In this document: piece by piece, positions 15,673 through 24,770 of the stretch
How positions within the stretch are numbered: position 1 is the first letter of the stretch
How the letters are laid out: each line of letters begins with the position of its first letter
Notes under the pieces: model-generated
Seen by the model: the letters and a program-made list of their open reading frames with translations, nothing else
The model's database searches: none
What the model was told of the DNA's origin: nothing
Translations under genes and position numbers: made by a program
NCBI GenBank assembly: GCA_031383405.1
Contig: JANMZO010000301.1
Span: 1 to 64,000, forward strand
DNA from: JANMZO01 sp031383405
GTDB taxonomy: Bacteria > Actinomycetota > Acidimicrobiia > Acidimicrobiales > JANYDT01
Direction of reading: 5' to 3'
DNA length: 64,000 nucleotides

Positions 15673-17816
15673 GCGGCCCGGGCCGAGCGGAGGAGTCCGA
15701 GGATCTCCGCCGCTGCGTTGGGGATGTTCGTTCCCGGTCCGTAGATCCCGCTGACACCGGCAGCCCGCAGAAAGTCGTAGTCCTGGGCCGGGATGACGCC
15801 ACCGCAGACAACGAGCACGTCGTTCGCGCCGGCATTCGTAAGTTCACGTATTAACTCCGGAACAAGGGTCTTGTGGCCGGCTGCCTGGCTCGACACGCCG
15901 ACGATGTGAACATCGTTTTCCATTGCATCTCGGGCGACCTCAGCCGGCGTCTGGAACAACGGAGCGACATCGACGTCGAAGCCGATGTCGGCGAACGCCG
16001 TGGCAATGACCTTCGCACCACGGTCGTGTCCGTCCTGCCCCATCTTCGCCACCAGCATTCGTGGGCGGCGACCTTCCTCTTCGGCGAACCTCGCAACATC
16101 GGCGACGATGGCCTCGAATGCCCTGTCGTCTTTGTAGGCCGCACCGTAGACACCGCTGATCGAGCGGACCTCGGCCTTGTGGCGGCCGAACACCACCTCA
16201 AGAGCATCCGATATCTCGCCAACCGTTGCCCGGACACGCGTTGCGTCCACGGCGAGCGCCAACAGGTTTCCCTTGCCGCGAGCGCCTTCTGTAAGAGCCG
16301 CAAGGGCATCCGCGACCGCAGCGCCGTCCCGGGTTGCCTTGATGCGGTTGAGGCGGGCGATCTGGGATTCACGGACCTTGGCATTGTCAACGTCGAGGAT
16401 GTCGATGGCGTCCTCCTCTGCCAACCGGTACTTGTTCACGCCGACGATGGTGTCCTCGCCCCGATCGACCCGGGCCTGACGGCGCGCCGCGGAATCTTCG
16501 ATGCGGAGCTTCGGCATGCCCGTTTCCACCGCCTTGGTCATGCCGCCCAGGCCCTCCACCTCGGTGATGATCTTCCACGCTTCGCTCGCCAGGGAATGGG
16601 TCAGCGACTCGATGTAGTAGCTACCACCGAGCGGGTCGACCACGTTGGTGACACCAGTTTCCTCAGCGATGATCAGCTGCGTGTTACGTGCGATGCGCGC
16701 AGAGAATTCGGTCGGGAGCGCAATGGCCTCGTCGAAGGAATTCGTATGCAGACTTTGGGTTCCACCGAGCACGGCAGCCATGGCCTCGATTGTGGTGCGG
16801 ACGACATTGTTCATCGGGTCCTGCTCGGTCAGGCTCACTCCGCTGGTCTGGCAGTGCGTCCGCAGCATCAGCGAACCCGCCTTCTTGGCACCGAAGTCTT
16901 TCATCACCTTCGACCACAGGAGGCGGGCGGCCCGCAACTTCGCAACTTCCATGAAGAAGTTCATGCCTATGCAGAAGAAAAAGCTCAATCGCCCAGCGAA
17001 ATCATCGACGTCCATGCCGTTCGCGGTAGCCGCCCGCACGTACTCCATCCCGTCAGCGATCGTGAACGCCAGCTCCTGTACACACGTCGCCCCCGCCTCC
17101 TGCATGTGATAGCCCGAGATGGAGATCGAGTTGAACGACGGCATGTTGGCCGATGTGTAGCTGATGATGTCGGCGATGATCCGCATACTTGGTGCGGGCG
17201 GATAGATATAGGTGTTGCGGACCATGAACTCTTTGAGGATGTCGTTCTGAATCGTGCCGCTCAGCTTGTCGGGCGATACCCCCTGCTCCTCGGCTGCCAC
17301 GATGTAGCCGGCCAACACGGGGAGCACCGCCCCGTTCATGGTCATCGATACGCTCATCTTGTCGAGTGGGATACCGTCGAAGAGGATCTTCATGTCTTCG
17401 ATCGAGTCAATCGCTACGCCGGCCTTGCCGACATCGCCCGTCACCCGGGGGTGATCGGAGTCGTAACCCCGGTGCGTCGCGAGGTCGAACGCCACGCTGA
17501 TGCCCTGCTGTCCGGCCGCAAGATTCTTGCGGTAGAACGCGTTCGAATCCTCGGCGGTGGAAAAGCCCGCGTACTGTCGAATCGTCCACGGACGGTTCGT
17601 GTACATCGTGGCCCGCACACCGCGAAGGTACGGTGCGACGCCGGGTAACGTGTCGACCGTCTCCAATGCTTCCAGGTCACCGGCGGTGTACACCGCCTTG
17701 ACCGGGATGCCTTCCGGGGTGTGCCAGGTAAGGGCATCGGTACTGCTGACCTTGGCCTCCTTGGAAGCGAGTGATTCCCAGTCGGCGAGTTGCGGGGTTG
17801 GAAAGTCGTTGAGCAT
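15666..17816 (-). CDS. mcm: Methylmalonyl-CoA mutase, large (catalytic) subunit
   Basis: Interconverts succinyl-CoA and (R)-methylmalonyl-CoA with adenosylcobalamin. The 716-residue chain has the substrate barrel (NRPWTIRQYAGFSTAEDSNAFYRK, GLSVAFDLATHRGYDSD-like stretch with ISVAFDLATHRG, NDILKEFMVRNTYIYPP) and a C-terminal B12-binding domain with MGQDGHDRGAKVIATAF, where the His is the lower cobalt ligand. GGVIPAQDYDFLRAAG is also conserved. Length equals the catalytic subunit of MutB type. I chose ATG 17816 because MLNDFPTPQLADWESLASKE fits the family. The frame stays open to 17927, but that stretch encodes the dispersed palindrome. A small subunit is not next to it. Confidence 0.95.
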   Translation of the reverse strand: MLNDFPTPQLADWESLASKEAKVSSTDALTWHTPEGIPVKAVYTAGDLEALETVDTLPGVAPYLRGVRATMYTNRPWTIRQYAGFSTAEDSNAFYRKNLAAGQQGISVAFDLATHRGYDSDHPRVTGDVGKAGVAIDSIEDMKILFDGIPLDKMSVSMTMNGAVLPVLAGYIVAAEEQGVSPDKLSGTIQNDILKEFMVRNTYIYPPAPSMRIIADIISYTSANMPSFNSISISGYHMQEAGATCVQELAFTIADGMEYVRAATANGMDVDDFAGRLSFFFCIGMNFFMEVAKLRAARLLWSKVMKDFGAKKAGSLMLRTHCQTSGVSLTEQDPMNNVVRTTIEAMAAVLGGTQSLHTNSFDEAIALPTEFSARIARNTQLIIAEETGVTNVVDPLGGSYYIESLTHSLASEAWKIITEVEGLGGMTKAVETGMPKLRIEDSAARRQARVDRGEDTIVGVNKYRLAEEDAIDILDVDNAKVRESQIARLNRIKATRDGAAVADALAALTEGARGKGNLLALAVDATRVRATVGEISDALEVVFGRHKAEVRSISGVYGAAYKDDRAFEAIVADVARFAEEEGRRPRMLVAKMGQDGHDRGAKVIATAFADIGFDVDVAPLFQTPAEVARDAMENDVHIVGVSSQAAGHKTLVPELIRELTNAGANDVLVVCGGVIPAQDYDFLRAAGVSGIYGPGTNIPNAAAEILGLLRSARAAT

Positions 17817-17858
17817 CCCGGCGAGCCTAACGCTGCTGTTGCAGCATGCGGAGGCCTT

Positions 17859-17899
17859 TGGGGATGGTTTCGGCGTGCGGGCCGCAAGAACCATCCCCA
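17859..17899. repeat. Dispersed palindrome, copy 2
   Basis: Arms TGGGGATGGTT (17859-17869) and AACCATCCCCA (17889-17899) are perfect complements. Left arm plus inner flank (CTTTGGGGATGGTTTCGGCG) matches copy 3 exactly, and the right side (CAAGAACCATCCCCAC) also matches, while the centre differs. It lies between the stop of a PIG-L gene (17952) and the mcm start. Confidence 0.8.
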
Positions 17900-17951
17900 C
17901 CGACTCCGAGCTGGCGGCGTGGCTCACGCAGCGACCGGGCCGGGTGTTCGA

Positions 17952-20657
17952 CTACGTCGGGATCGTCGGGGTGGTGGGGGTTCCCCAGACTTGGAATTCT
18001 GCGAGTCCGACGTTGGCGCTTGTGGTGCTTACTCCGGTGATGGTGAACCGGATTCTGGTTGCGGTGCGGGCGGGGAAGGTGATGTTGGTTGGGGTTCCGT
18101 CGGGGTTGAGGTTGCCGACTTGGATGGTTGATCCGTCGGAGAAGGTCAAGATGCCGGAGGTGATGTCGTCGGAGAGGTTGGGGCGGTCGTAGAGCGTGAT
18201 GCGGTCGATGTGTTGGGGTGTGGGCCATCGCAGTTCGATCCAGCTGCCGGTGACGCCGTTGAAGGCGGCCCATTCTTTGGTGTAGTCGATGGGGTAGCCG
18301 ACGATGATGTTGTCGATTGCTCGGTCTGCTGATTGGTATGGCGCTTCGGCTGAAGCGATTGCGTTGCTGAGTAGTGCGACGTTCGACGATCCCGGGATTG
18401 TCGTGGTCGAGGTCGTGGGGATTGTCGTCGTGGTCGTTGTAGGGGTCGTGGTCGTTGTAAGGGTCGGGATCGTCGTGACCGGGCGGGTAGTCGTCGTGGT
18501 GGTTGTTGGTGTTGTTGTCGTTGTCGTTGTCGTTGTTGGTGTGGTCGTGGTCGTTGTTGGTGTGGTCGTGGTCGTGGTCGTGGTCGGGATTGTCGTCGTG
18601 ACCGGGCGAGTAGTCGTCGTAGTCGTCGTAGTCGTCGTCGTGGTTGTGGTGGTTGTGGTGGTTGTCGGTGTTGGCGCGGAGCCGTCGGTCCAGAGTTGTA
18701 GCTCTGCCAGCCCGACGTTCAAGGTCGACGAACTAACGCCGGTAACGGTGAATCGCATTTTGGAAACCGGCCGAGCTGCGAATTCGATGGCTGACGGTGA
18801 GCCGTCGTTGTTGAGGGCTCCGACGCTGATCGTCGAGCCGTCTGAAAAGGCTATGACTCCCGAGGTGATCTGGTCAGCCAGGTTCGGCCGGTCGTACAGA
18901 CGTACTCGGTTCACCGTGTAGACCTGGTTGAAACCCAGTTCGATCCAGCTTCCGTTGCGTCCTCCCTGTGTTGCCCACTCCCGCGAAGCGTCGACGGGAT
19001 AACCCGAGGCCACACCATCGACGGCTTTGGCTGCGGATTGCAAGGTCGATTCAGAAGAAGCCGTCACGGTCGCTGAAGGCGCAATATTGGAGCCGATCGT
19101 CGAAAATACGGTGGTGGTGGTTGGCGTTGTGGTGCTGGTTGGCGTTGTGGTGGTACTTGTTGTCGTTGTGGTCAGTGCTGTGGTGGTGGTTGGCGCTGTG
19201 GTGCTGGTTGGCGTCGGCGGTGTCGTTGAGGTGGCTGTTGTGGCTGGCGTTGTCGGTGAAACCGAACCGGACTGCCAAATTTGGAACTCAGCGAGACCGA
19301 CAGCGGAGGTGGATGCGCTGATGCCGGTAACGGAGAAACGGAGGCCTGTTACCGATCGGGGAGTGAAGGTGACGTTTGTGGCTGTTCCGTTGTTGTTGAG
19401 CGTGCCGACGTTGACTGTTGAGCCGTCTGAGAAGGTTATGAGTCCAGCGGTGATGTTGTCGGACAGGTTCGGTCGGTCGAACAGCACAACGCGATCGACA
19501 TTCCGGGGGGCACTCCAACGCAAGTCGAGCCAACTCCCTGTGCGTCCGCCGAGCGTGGCCCATTCGCGGGTGAGGTCGGCCGGATGACCTAGCGTCGAAC
19601 CATCGATGGCTTTCGCCGCTTCTTGTTGCGGTGACTCGGAGGACGCAGTTGCTGTTGCGTATAGGGCAATGTTGCGGGGAACAGATGGATCGAATTCGTC
19701 GGTCGAAACAACATATCTGCGTGACAGCCAAGGTTCGTACATTGTGCCAGCGCAGGAGGCCACCGACCCGCACAGCCAGTGGTAGGTTGAGTACGCGAAG
19801 ATCGCATTCTGTTTGAGAGCGACTTCGATCTGCGACAAATTGGCGGCGCTGCCCGAGATGTCGTAGCCGCGGTATGACACGACGGTGTGGGCCCGGTTCA
19901 GGTACTGGCTAGCCGCGAATGCGAACTTTCCGGTCGTGATGTGGTCTGAGTGGTCGCCGGTTCCGTACGACTTGCTGTAATTCTGGATGCGTAACGTGTC
20001 GGGGGTGAACCCGTTAAAGAGCGCTGCAAGCCCGCCTATGAGGCTGGGCCGCGTATAGACGCTGTGACGGTCTTTTGACGCAACCGAGTTGATACGGCCG
20101 TCCCAGAGTTTCTGGAGCGACTGGAACCCGTTGGTCGAGAAGCCGGCACCGTCGCCGCCTCCGTCGGGAAGGCGGAGAAACATGACCGAGACATTTGGCG
20201 CCGAGGAGAGGACCCAGCGTTGTTCAAGCTGGCCTTCGACGGTCACTCCGGAACTGGCCCACGTGTTGGCGGTCCGGGCCATCGTTGCGTACGCGGCTCG
20301 GATACCGTTTTCGCGAATTAGCACCGGTGCCATTGCGCCGCCGCCGTCGCCGGACGTGACGAAGATGGTGGTCACGCACTTTCCGGCGGTGATGTCGGCC
20401 TGCACGTCGGGGTTCAGGAAGAGAAGATCATCGTCCTGGTGGGCCACGATATTGACGACCCCACCCGTACATCCGGTTACCGCGGATGCACTCGTCTGTA
20501 TCGCCAACGGCACGAGAGTGGCACCGAGCAGAGCGATCAGACCGAGCAACACAATCGTGGGGTTCAGCCGCAACGGACGCTGGGATGCGAAAGGATCCGT
20601 CAGGCCGTCTATTTGGTTCGAGCGAACCCGACAATGCATGAGCGACCTGATCCCCAT
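17952..20657 (-). CDS. Secreted PIG-L family deacetylase with three beta-sandwich repeats and Thr-rich linkers
   Basis: The chain of about 900 residues begins with a signal anchor (PTIVLLGLIALLGATLVPLAI). A PIG-L/LmbE deacetylase domain follows, with the zinc motif AHQDDD (about residues 72-77) and GDHSDH (about 234-239). Three F5/8-type-C-like beta-sandwich domains (DUF7402-like) come next, at about 329-461, 524-657 and 759-893. Each begins with a NxA...ASSE-type strand and contains REWA or KEWA, GSW, DRPNL and FSDGS, ending VGLAE-x-Q-x-W. They are joined by Thr/Pro linkers. PIG-L enzymes remove N-acetyl groups from sugars, so a cell-surface polysaccharide is a likely target. The start is uncertain (TTG 20666, ATG 20657 or ATG 20636); 20657 puts the shared operator at a similar distance to its paralogue. 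Confidence 0.85.
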   Translation of the reverse strand: MGIRSLMHCRVRSNQIDGLTDPFASQRPLRLNPTIVLLGLIALLGATLVPLAIQTSASAVTGCTGGVVNIVAHQDDDLLFLNPDVQADITAGKCVTTIFVTSGDGGGAMAPVLIRENGIRAAYATMARTANTWASSGVTVEGQLEQRWVLSSAPNVSVMFLRLPDGGGDGAGFSTNGFQSLQKLWDGRINSVASKDRHSVYTRPSLIGGLAALFNGFTPDTLRIQNYSKSYGTGDHSDHITTGKFAFAASQYLNRAHTVVSYRGYDISGSAANLSQIEVALKQNAIFAYSTYHWLCGSVASCAGTMYEPWLSRRYVVSTDEFDPSVPRNIALYATATASSESPQQEAAKAIDGSTLGHPADLTREWATLGGRTGSWLDLRWSAPRNVDRVVLFDRPNLSDNITAGLITFSDGSTVNVGTLNNNGTATNVTFTPRSVTGLRFSVTGISASTSAVGLAEFQIWQSGSVSPTTPATTATSTTPPTPTSTTAPTTTTALTTTTTSTTTTPTSTTTPTTTTVFSTIGSNIAPSATVTASSESTLQSAAKAVDGVASGYPVDASREWATQGGRNGSWIELGFNQVYTVNRVRLYDRPNLADQITSGVIAFSDGSTISVGALNNDGSPSAIEFAARPVSKMRFTVTGVSSSTLNVGLAELQLWTDGSAPTPTTTTTTTTTTTTTTTTTTTRPVTTTIPTTTTTTTTPTTTTTTPTTTTTTTTTPTTTTTTTRPVTTIPTLTTTTTPTTTTTTIPTTSTTTIPGSSNVALLSNAIASAEAPYQSADRAIDNIIVGYPIDYTKEWAAFNGVTGSWIELRWPTPQHIDRITLYDRPNLSDDITSGILTFSDGSTIQVGNLNPDGTPTNITFPARTATRIRFTITGVSTTSANVGLAEFQVWGTPTTPTIPT
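18380..18672. repeat. Low-complexity tract coding the Thr/Pro linker
   Basis: The plus strand is a run of GTT, GTC and GTG triplets with a few GGT or GGG interruptions. On the coding (minus) strand this is AAC-like Thr codons and Pro, giving linker 3 of the PIG-L protein. Two near copies of a block containing GTGACCGGGCGRGTAGTCGT start at about 18475 and 18599, indicating internal duplication. Confidence 0.75.
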
Positions 20658-20677
20658 GTCCTGCAATTCGTGAAATT

Positions 20678-20706
20678 GAGAAACTGAACGAACGCTCAGC
20701 GTACCG
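20678..20706 (-). promoter_or_regulatory. Promoter/operator block upstream of the three-repeat PIG-L gene
   Basis: This 29-bp block matches 23889-23917, upstream of the paralogous gene, with only three mismatches. On the minus strand it contains a -10-like TACGCT (20703-20698) followed by a TetR-type inverted-repeat core CTGAGCGTTCGTTCAG (20699-20684). The rest of the 283-bp intergenic region up to 20919 shows no gene. Confidence 0.6.
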
Positions 20707-20919
20707 GAACCCTACCCGAGAAACTTGTCGGGCAAACTGTGTGCGGAAATTTACCCGCAATCAACTGCCCGTTTACTGGACTCCCGACCCAATTTGATGT
20801 CCTCTACAACTCACTGTGCGCGTTACCTTGGACGTGATGGCCTTTCGGCGGTGGCGGCGCAGTCGGAGCGTCTTTGGCGGTTGTATCAGGGTCGCCGGGC
20901 TGGCGGTCGGCGCCGTGCC

Positions 20920-23871
20920 TCAACCCGCCGCCCAAACCTGAAGCTCCGCGAGTCCGACGTTTGGGGTCCCGGCGCCGACACCATTGACGGTGAAGCGGAG
21001 GCTAGTGATCGTACGGGCGGGGAACCTGACCGTGCTCGCGCTTCCATCGTTGTTCAGCACCCCAACGCTGGTTGTCGAACCGTCGGAGAAGCTCAAGGTG
21101 CCCGACGTGATTGTGTCCGTGAGGTTAGGTCGGTCGAATAGCACGACCCGGTCGACCCGTTGGGCGGAACTCCATTTCAGCTCTATCCAACTTCCGGCCT
21201 GTCCGCCGATTGTGGCCCACTCACGGGTGAAGTCGGCCGGGTAACCGGATGCGACGCCGTCGATTGCTTTGGCCGCTCCCTGCAGGGGTGCCTCCGATGA
21301 GGCCGTTGCGGTGGCGCTGAGCGCCACGTTGGCCGAGATGAACGGTGCCGTAGTTGTTGTGGTTGTTGGCGAGGTCGTCGTGGTTGTTGTTGTTGTGGTT
21401 GTTGGCGAGGTTGTGGTGGTGGGCGAGGTTGTGGTGGTGGGCGAGGTTGTGGTGGTGGGCGAGGTTGTGGTGGTGGGCGTTGTCGCGGTGGTTGGAGAGG
21501 TCCAAACCTGGAATTCGGCGAGGCCAACATTCACGGTCGATGCGCTCGCTGCGCCAACCGTGAACCGGACGCTCGTGGTCGTCCTGGCAATGAAGGAAAT
21601 CGTGGCTGCGGAGCCGTCGTTGTTGAGCGTGCCGACATCCACGGTGGAGCCGTCGGAGAACGTGATGGTTCCGGAGCTCACCTGATCGGCGAGGTTCGGA
21701 CGATCGAAGAGCACGACCCGATCGACGGTTTGGGGCTGGCTCCAGCGGAGTTCGATCCAGCTTCCGGCCCGTCCACCGATTGTGGCCCACTCGCGCGATG
21801 CGTCGACCGGATACCCGGTGGCCAGACCATCGACGGCCTTGGCCGCCGTTTGGACGGGGGCCTCCGACGAGGCCGAGGCGGTCGACGACAACGCGACATT
21901 TACCGAACTCGGCGGCGGGGAAGTCGAGGTCGTGGTGGGAACCGCGGTTGTCGTGGTGGCAACCGTGGTCGTCGTTGTTCCAACCGTGGTCGTCGTGGCG
22001 GGAACCGGGTTGGATACGGACGCCCACACCTGAAACTCGGCCAGTCCGGCGTTCGTCGTCCCGGCACTCACGCCAGTGACCGTAAAACGAACACTCGTGA
22101 CTGATCTGGCGGCAAACGAAACCGGTGTGGACGAGCCGTCGTTGTTGAGCGTACCTACATTCTGCATCGAGCCGTCGGAGAATGTGAGGGTTCCCGACGT
22201 GACATTGTCGGCCAGGTTGGGTCGGTCGAAGAGCGATACCCCGTCCACGGCCTGGGGCGAAGTCCAACGAAGTTCAATCCAGCTTCCGGATTTGCCTCCG
22301 ATCGTGGCCCATTCCTTCGAGTAGTCCGTCGGGTACCCGGTTGCCACGCCGTCGATGGCCTTTGCGGCAGTTTGGCCGGGGGTTTCCGACGAGGCGGAAG
22401 CAGTGGCCGAGAGGGCGAGATTCTGGGTACTCGGAGGCGCGAGGATGGTTGGAATCGTCGGTGACGTGCTCGCAACAACCGGAGCGCCGACCGACCAGAC
22501 CTGGAACTCGGCGAGCCCGACGTTGCCGGTCGTGGAACTGACTCCGGTCACGGTAAAGCGGGCCCGAGTTGCTGAGCGCGCGGCGAACGACACCGTGGTG
22601 GCCGAGCCGTCGTTGGCCAGTGCGCCGACGCTGACGACCGAACCATCGGAGAACGTGATCGTGCCGGACGTGATGTTTTCATACAGGTTCGGGCGGTCGA
22701 AGAGCACGACCCGGTCGACGGTTTGCGCCGGATCCCAGCGGAGGTCGATCCAGCTTCCGGTGCGGCCGCCGACCGTCGCCCATTCCTTCGTGTAGTCGGT
22801 GGGATACCCGCTGGCTACCCCATCGATCGCCTTTCCGGCGGTTTGCAACGAAGCTTCCGACGAAGCTGTCGCAACGGCGTGGAGCGCGATATTGCGGGAG
22901 GCTGCCGGGTCGACGTTCTCGGTGAATGCGAGGTAACGCCGTGACAACCAGGGTTCGTAGGATGTGCCGGCACAGGCGGTCACGGACCCGCAGACCGAGT
23001 CGTAGGAAGCGTAGGCGAAGAATGCCTGCTGCTTCAGCGAGATCTCGGCGGCGGCGAGGTTCGCCGCGCTGCCCGAAATGTCGTAGCCACGGTAAGCCAG
23101 AACGGTGTGCGGGACGGCGAACAGCGGGTCGGCCGCGTAGGCGAATTTTGCCGCAGCGATGTGGTCGGAATGGTCACCGGTTCCGTAGGACCTGCTGTAG
23201 TTCTGGATTCGAAAAGAATTGGGGTTAAACGAATTGAGTAGTACGCCGAGAGCGGAAATCAGCGTCGCCCGGGAATAGGAACTGTGGCCGTCCTTCGATG
23301 AGACCGATGCGATCCGACCATCCCAGAGTTTCTGGAGCGATTGGAACCCGTTGGCGGAAAAGCCGGTACCGTCGCCCCCTCCGTCGGGAAGTCGGAGAAA
23401 GATGAGCGAGACATTTGGGTTGGCCGAGAGCATCCACTTCTGCTCGACTTGGCCGTTTACATTCATCGCGACACTGGTCCAGGCGTTCGCAACCCGGGCC
23501 ATCGTCGCGTAGGCGACCCGTGCGCCGTTTTCTCGGATCAGTACCGACGTGAGTGTCCCGCCAGAGTCACCGTCGGTGACAAACAACGTTGTGACACACT
23601 TTCCGGCACTGATATCGGCCTGCACATCAGGGTTGAGAAACAGCAGGTCGTCGTCTTGGTGGGCTACAACATTGAGCGAACTTAGATTGCAAGTGGCCGC
23701 CGCGGCCCTCTGGGCTCGCTGAGCGAGGGGGAGAACACCCGCAACGAGCAGGCTGAGAGCCGCAACTGTGTATCTCGCACGACGGCGCGACGGCCAACGG
23801 AACCGGGCGAGGTGGTTGTACCGAGTACCCGCGGGCCGCGGTCCCGGGTAAGGCGTCGACCTGGTCGTCAT
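20920..23871 (-). CDS. Secreted PIG-L family deacetylase with four beta-sandwich repeats
   Basis: A 983-residue paralogue of the preceding gene. A hydrophobic segment (YTVAALSLLVAGVLPLA) serves as signal or anchor. The PIG-L domain has AHQDDD (70-75) and GDHSDH (232-237). Four F5/8-type-C-like domains occupy about 327-459, 484-616, 658-790 and 848-980. Linkers are Thr-rich and the last contains TTTTSP repeats. Such beta-sandwich domains usually bind carbohydrate, so the protein probably deacetylates an extracellular glycan while held on it. The PIG-L domains of the two paralogues are much alike, so a tandem duplication followed by gain or loss of one repeat is likely. ATG 23871 has a purine run GAGCGGGG just upstream. 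Confidence 0.87.
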   Translation of the reverse strand: MTTRSTPYPGPRPAGTRYNHLARFRWPSRRRARYTVAALSLLVAGVLPLAQRAQRAAAATCNLSSLNVVAHQDDDLLFLNPDVQADISAGKCVTTLFVTDGDSGGTLTSVLIRENGARVAYATMARVANAWTSVAMNVNGQVEQKWMLSANPNVSLIFLRLPDGGGDGTGFSANGFQSLQKLWDGRIASVSSKDGHSSYSRATLISALGVLLNSFNPNSFRIQNYSRSYGTGDHSDHIAAAKFAYAADPLFAVPHTVLAYRGYDISGSAANLAAAEISLKQQAFFAYASYDSVCGSVTACAGTSYEPWLSRRYLAFTENVDPAASRNIALHAVATASSEASLQTAGKAIDGVASGYPTDYTKEWATVGGRTGSWIDLRWDPAQTVDRVVLFDRPNLYENITSGTITFSDGSVVSVGALANDGSATTVSFAARSATRARFTVTGVSSTTGNVGLAEFQVWSVGAPVVASTSPTIPTILAPPSTQNLALSATASASSETPGQTAAKAIDGVATGYPTDYSKEWATIGGKSGSWIELRWTSPQAVDGVSLFDRPNLADNVTSGTLTFSDGSMQNVGTLNNDGSSTPVSFAARSVTSVRFTVTGVSAGTTNAGLAEFQVWASVSNPVPATTTTVGTTTTTVATTTTAVPTTTSTSPPPSSVNVALSSTASASSEAPVQTAAKAVDGLATGYPVDASREWATIGGRAGSWIELRWSQPQTVDRVVLFDRPNLADQVSSGTITFSDGSTVDVGTLNNDGSAATISFIARTTTSVRFTVGAASASTVNVGLAEFQVWTSPTTATTPTTTTSPTTTTSPTTTTSPTTTTSPTTTTTTTTTTSPTTTTTTAPFISANVALSATATASSEAPLQGAAKAIDGVASGYPADFTREWATIGGQAGSWIELKWSSAQRVDRVVLFDRPNLTDTITSGTLSFSDGSTTSVGVLNNDGSASTVRFPARTITSLRFTVNGVGAGTPNVGLAELQVWAAG
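21407..21478. repeat. 18-bp tandem repeat, four copies, coding TTTTSP linker
   Basis: The unit GAGGTTGTGGTGGTGGGC occurs four times without interruption (21407, 21425, 21443, 21461). On the coding strand each unit adds six residues of Thr/Ser/Pro linker before the fourth beta-sandwich. Length changes keep the reading frame. Confidence 0.9.
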
Positions 23872-23888
23872 GACCCCGCTCTTGTCAG

Positions 23889-23917
23889 GAGAAACTGAAT
23901 GAGCGCTCAGGGTACCG
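23889..23917 (-). promoter_or_regulatory. Promoter/operator block upstream of the four-repeat PIG-L gene
   Basis: Minus strand TACCCT (23914-23909) resembles a -10 box, with TTGTTT (23936-23931) 16 nt upstream as a weak -35. The predicted start of transcription falls in CTGAGCGCTCATTCAG (23910-23895), whose centre TGAGCGCTCA is a perfect 10-bp palindrome of the kind bound by TetR-family repressors. It ends 23 nt before ATG 23871. The block is shared with 20678-20706. Confidence 0.62.
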
Positions 23918-24066
23918 AGAAATTATCGTGAAACAAAATCGAAATGGCATACGAACGGGATGATGCGGCCCTGCCGCTCGGCCAATCTCGGCCCTATGGC
24001 CAAGAGACGATCGGTCTCCCCCTGCACACCGGAACATCGTCGGGATCAGCCGGTACGCTCGGAACT

Positions 24067-24759
24067 ATGAACGTCGGATCGCTTCGGGTGCTGGCCGTGC
24101 AGGAAGTGGACCTGGCCCCCGGCCTGCGACACGTGGAGATCTACACCGCCGCCGGGCTGGTCACCTTCTTGTGGCACGGACGGGCCGATGCCCGAAACGT
24201 CGTGTTGATGGGAGGCGGAGCGATGGGCGGGCTGTTGGGCCCGGCGAACGGCTTCTACCAGGACTTCGGCGTGGCGATGACGCAGGACCGGGTTTCCGAC
24301 ATCGCCGTAATCCGGGTCGGATACCGCCGTCCCAACGATCTTCCGAGTTGCGTAGGTGATATGGCGGCTGCCGGAATGCTCGCCGAACGAAACGGTGCCG
24401 AGCACTTCGTCTCCGTCGGACATTCTTTCGGCGGAGCTGTCGCGATTGGGGTGGCGCTGGAACCTTCGCCCATTGCCGACTCCGTCGTCGGGGTGGTGAC
24501 GCTGGCCACCCAGTCGGCGGGTTGCGAAAACGTGGCCGATCTTCGGAGGCGACCCTTTCTACTTTTTCACGGCGACGTCGACCAGATCCTCCCCCTGTGG
24601 TCGAGCGAAGTGGTCAAGGAACTCGCAGGTGGACACGCCGAGCTACGCGTACTCGCCGGAGCCGGTCACCTGTTGGCCGAGAACGGCGCCGGCGAAGTAC
24701 TTCGCAACGACATCCCGATCTGGGTCAGAGAAACGTTCGCTCAAGCCCAGCGCCGGTAG
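24067..24759 (+). CDS. Alpha/beta hydrolase family protein
   Basis: A 230-residue hydrolase with nucleophile elbow SVGHSFGGAVAIG (Ser), an acid in FHGDVDQILP (Asp), and a terminal His in LAGAGHLLAENG. The arrangement resembles dienelactone-hydrolase-like or acyl-peptidase-like small hydrolases. I chose ATG 24067, just before the first conserved beta strand. The open frame runs back to 23944, but that part lacks homology-like structure. It ends 11 bp before lpdA on the same strand and may be cotranscribed with it. The substrate is unknown. Confidence 0.8.
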   Translation: MNVGSLRVLAVQEVDLAPGLRHVEIYTAAGLVTFLWHGRADARNVVLMGGGAMGGLLGPANGFYQDFGVAMTQDRVSDIAVIRVGYRRPNDLPSCVGDMAAAGMLAERNGAEHFVSVGHSFGGAVAIGVALEPSPIADSVVGVVTLATQSAGCENVADLRRRPFLLFHGDVDQILPLWSSEVVKELAGGHAELRVLAGAGHLLAENGAGEVLRNDIPIWVRETFAQAQRR

Positions 24760-24770
24760 GCTTCGACACT

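Noticed and set aside
18304..18921. Plus-strand Val-rich frame opposite the Thr linker
   Set aside because: Poly-Val is the complement of the Thr codon repeat, not a membrane protein.
21221..22267. Minus-strand frame rich in His/Asn within the PIG-L gene
   Set aside because: It is the frame-shifted reading of the Thr-rich linkers and repeats; no signal peptide, start or family motif.
24522..24770. N-terminal extension of LpdA
   Set aside because: Arg-rich, overlaps the preceding hydrolase gene in another frame and precedes the canonical FAD-binding start.
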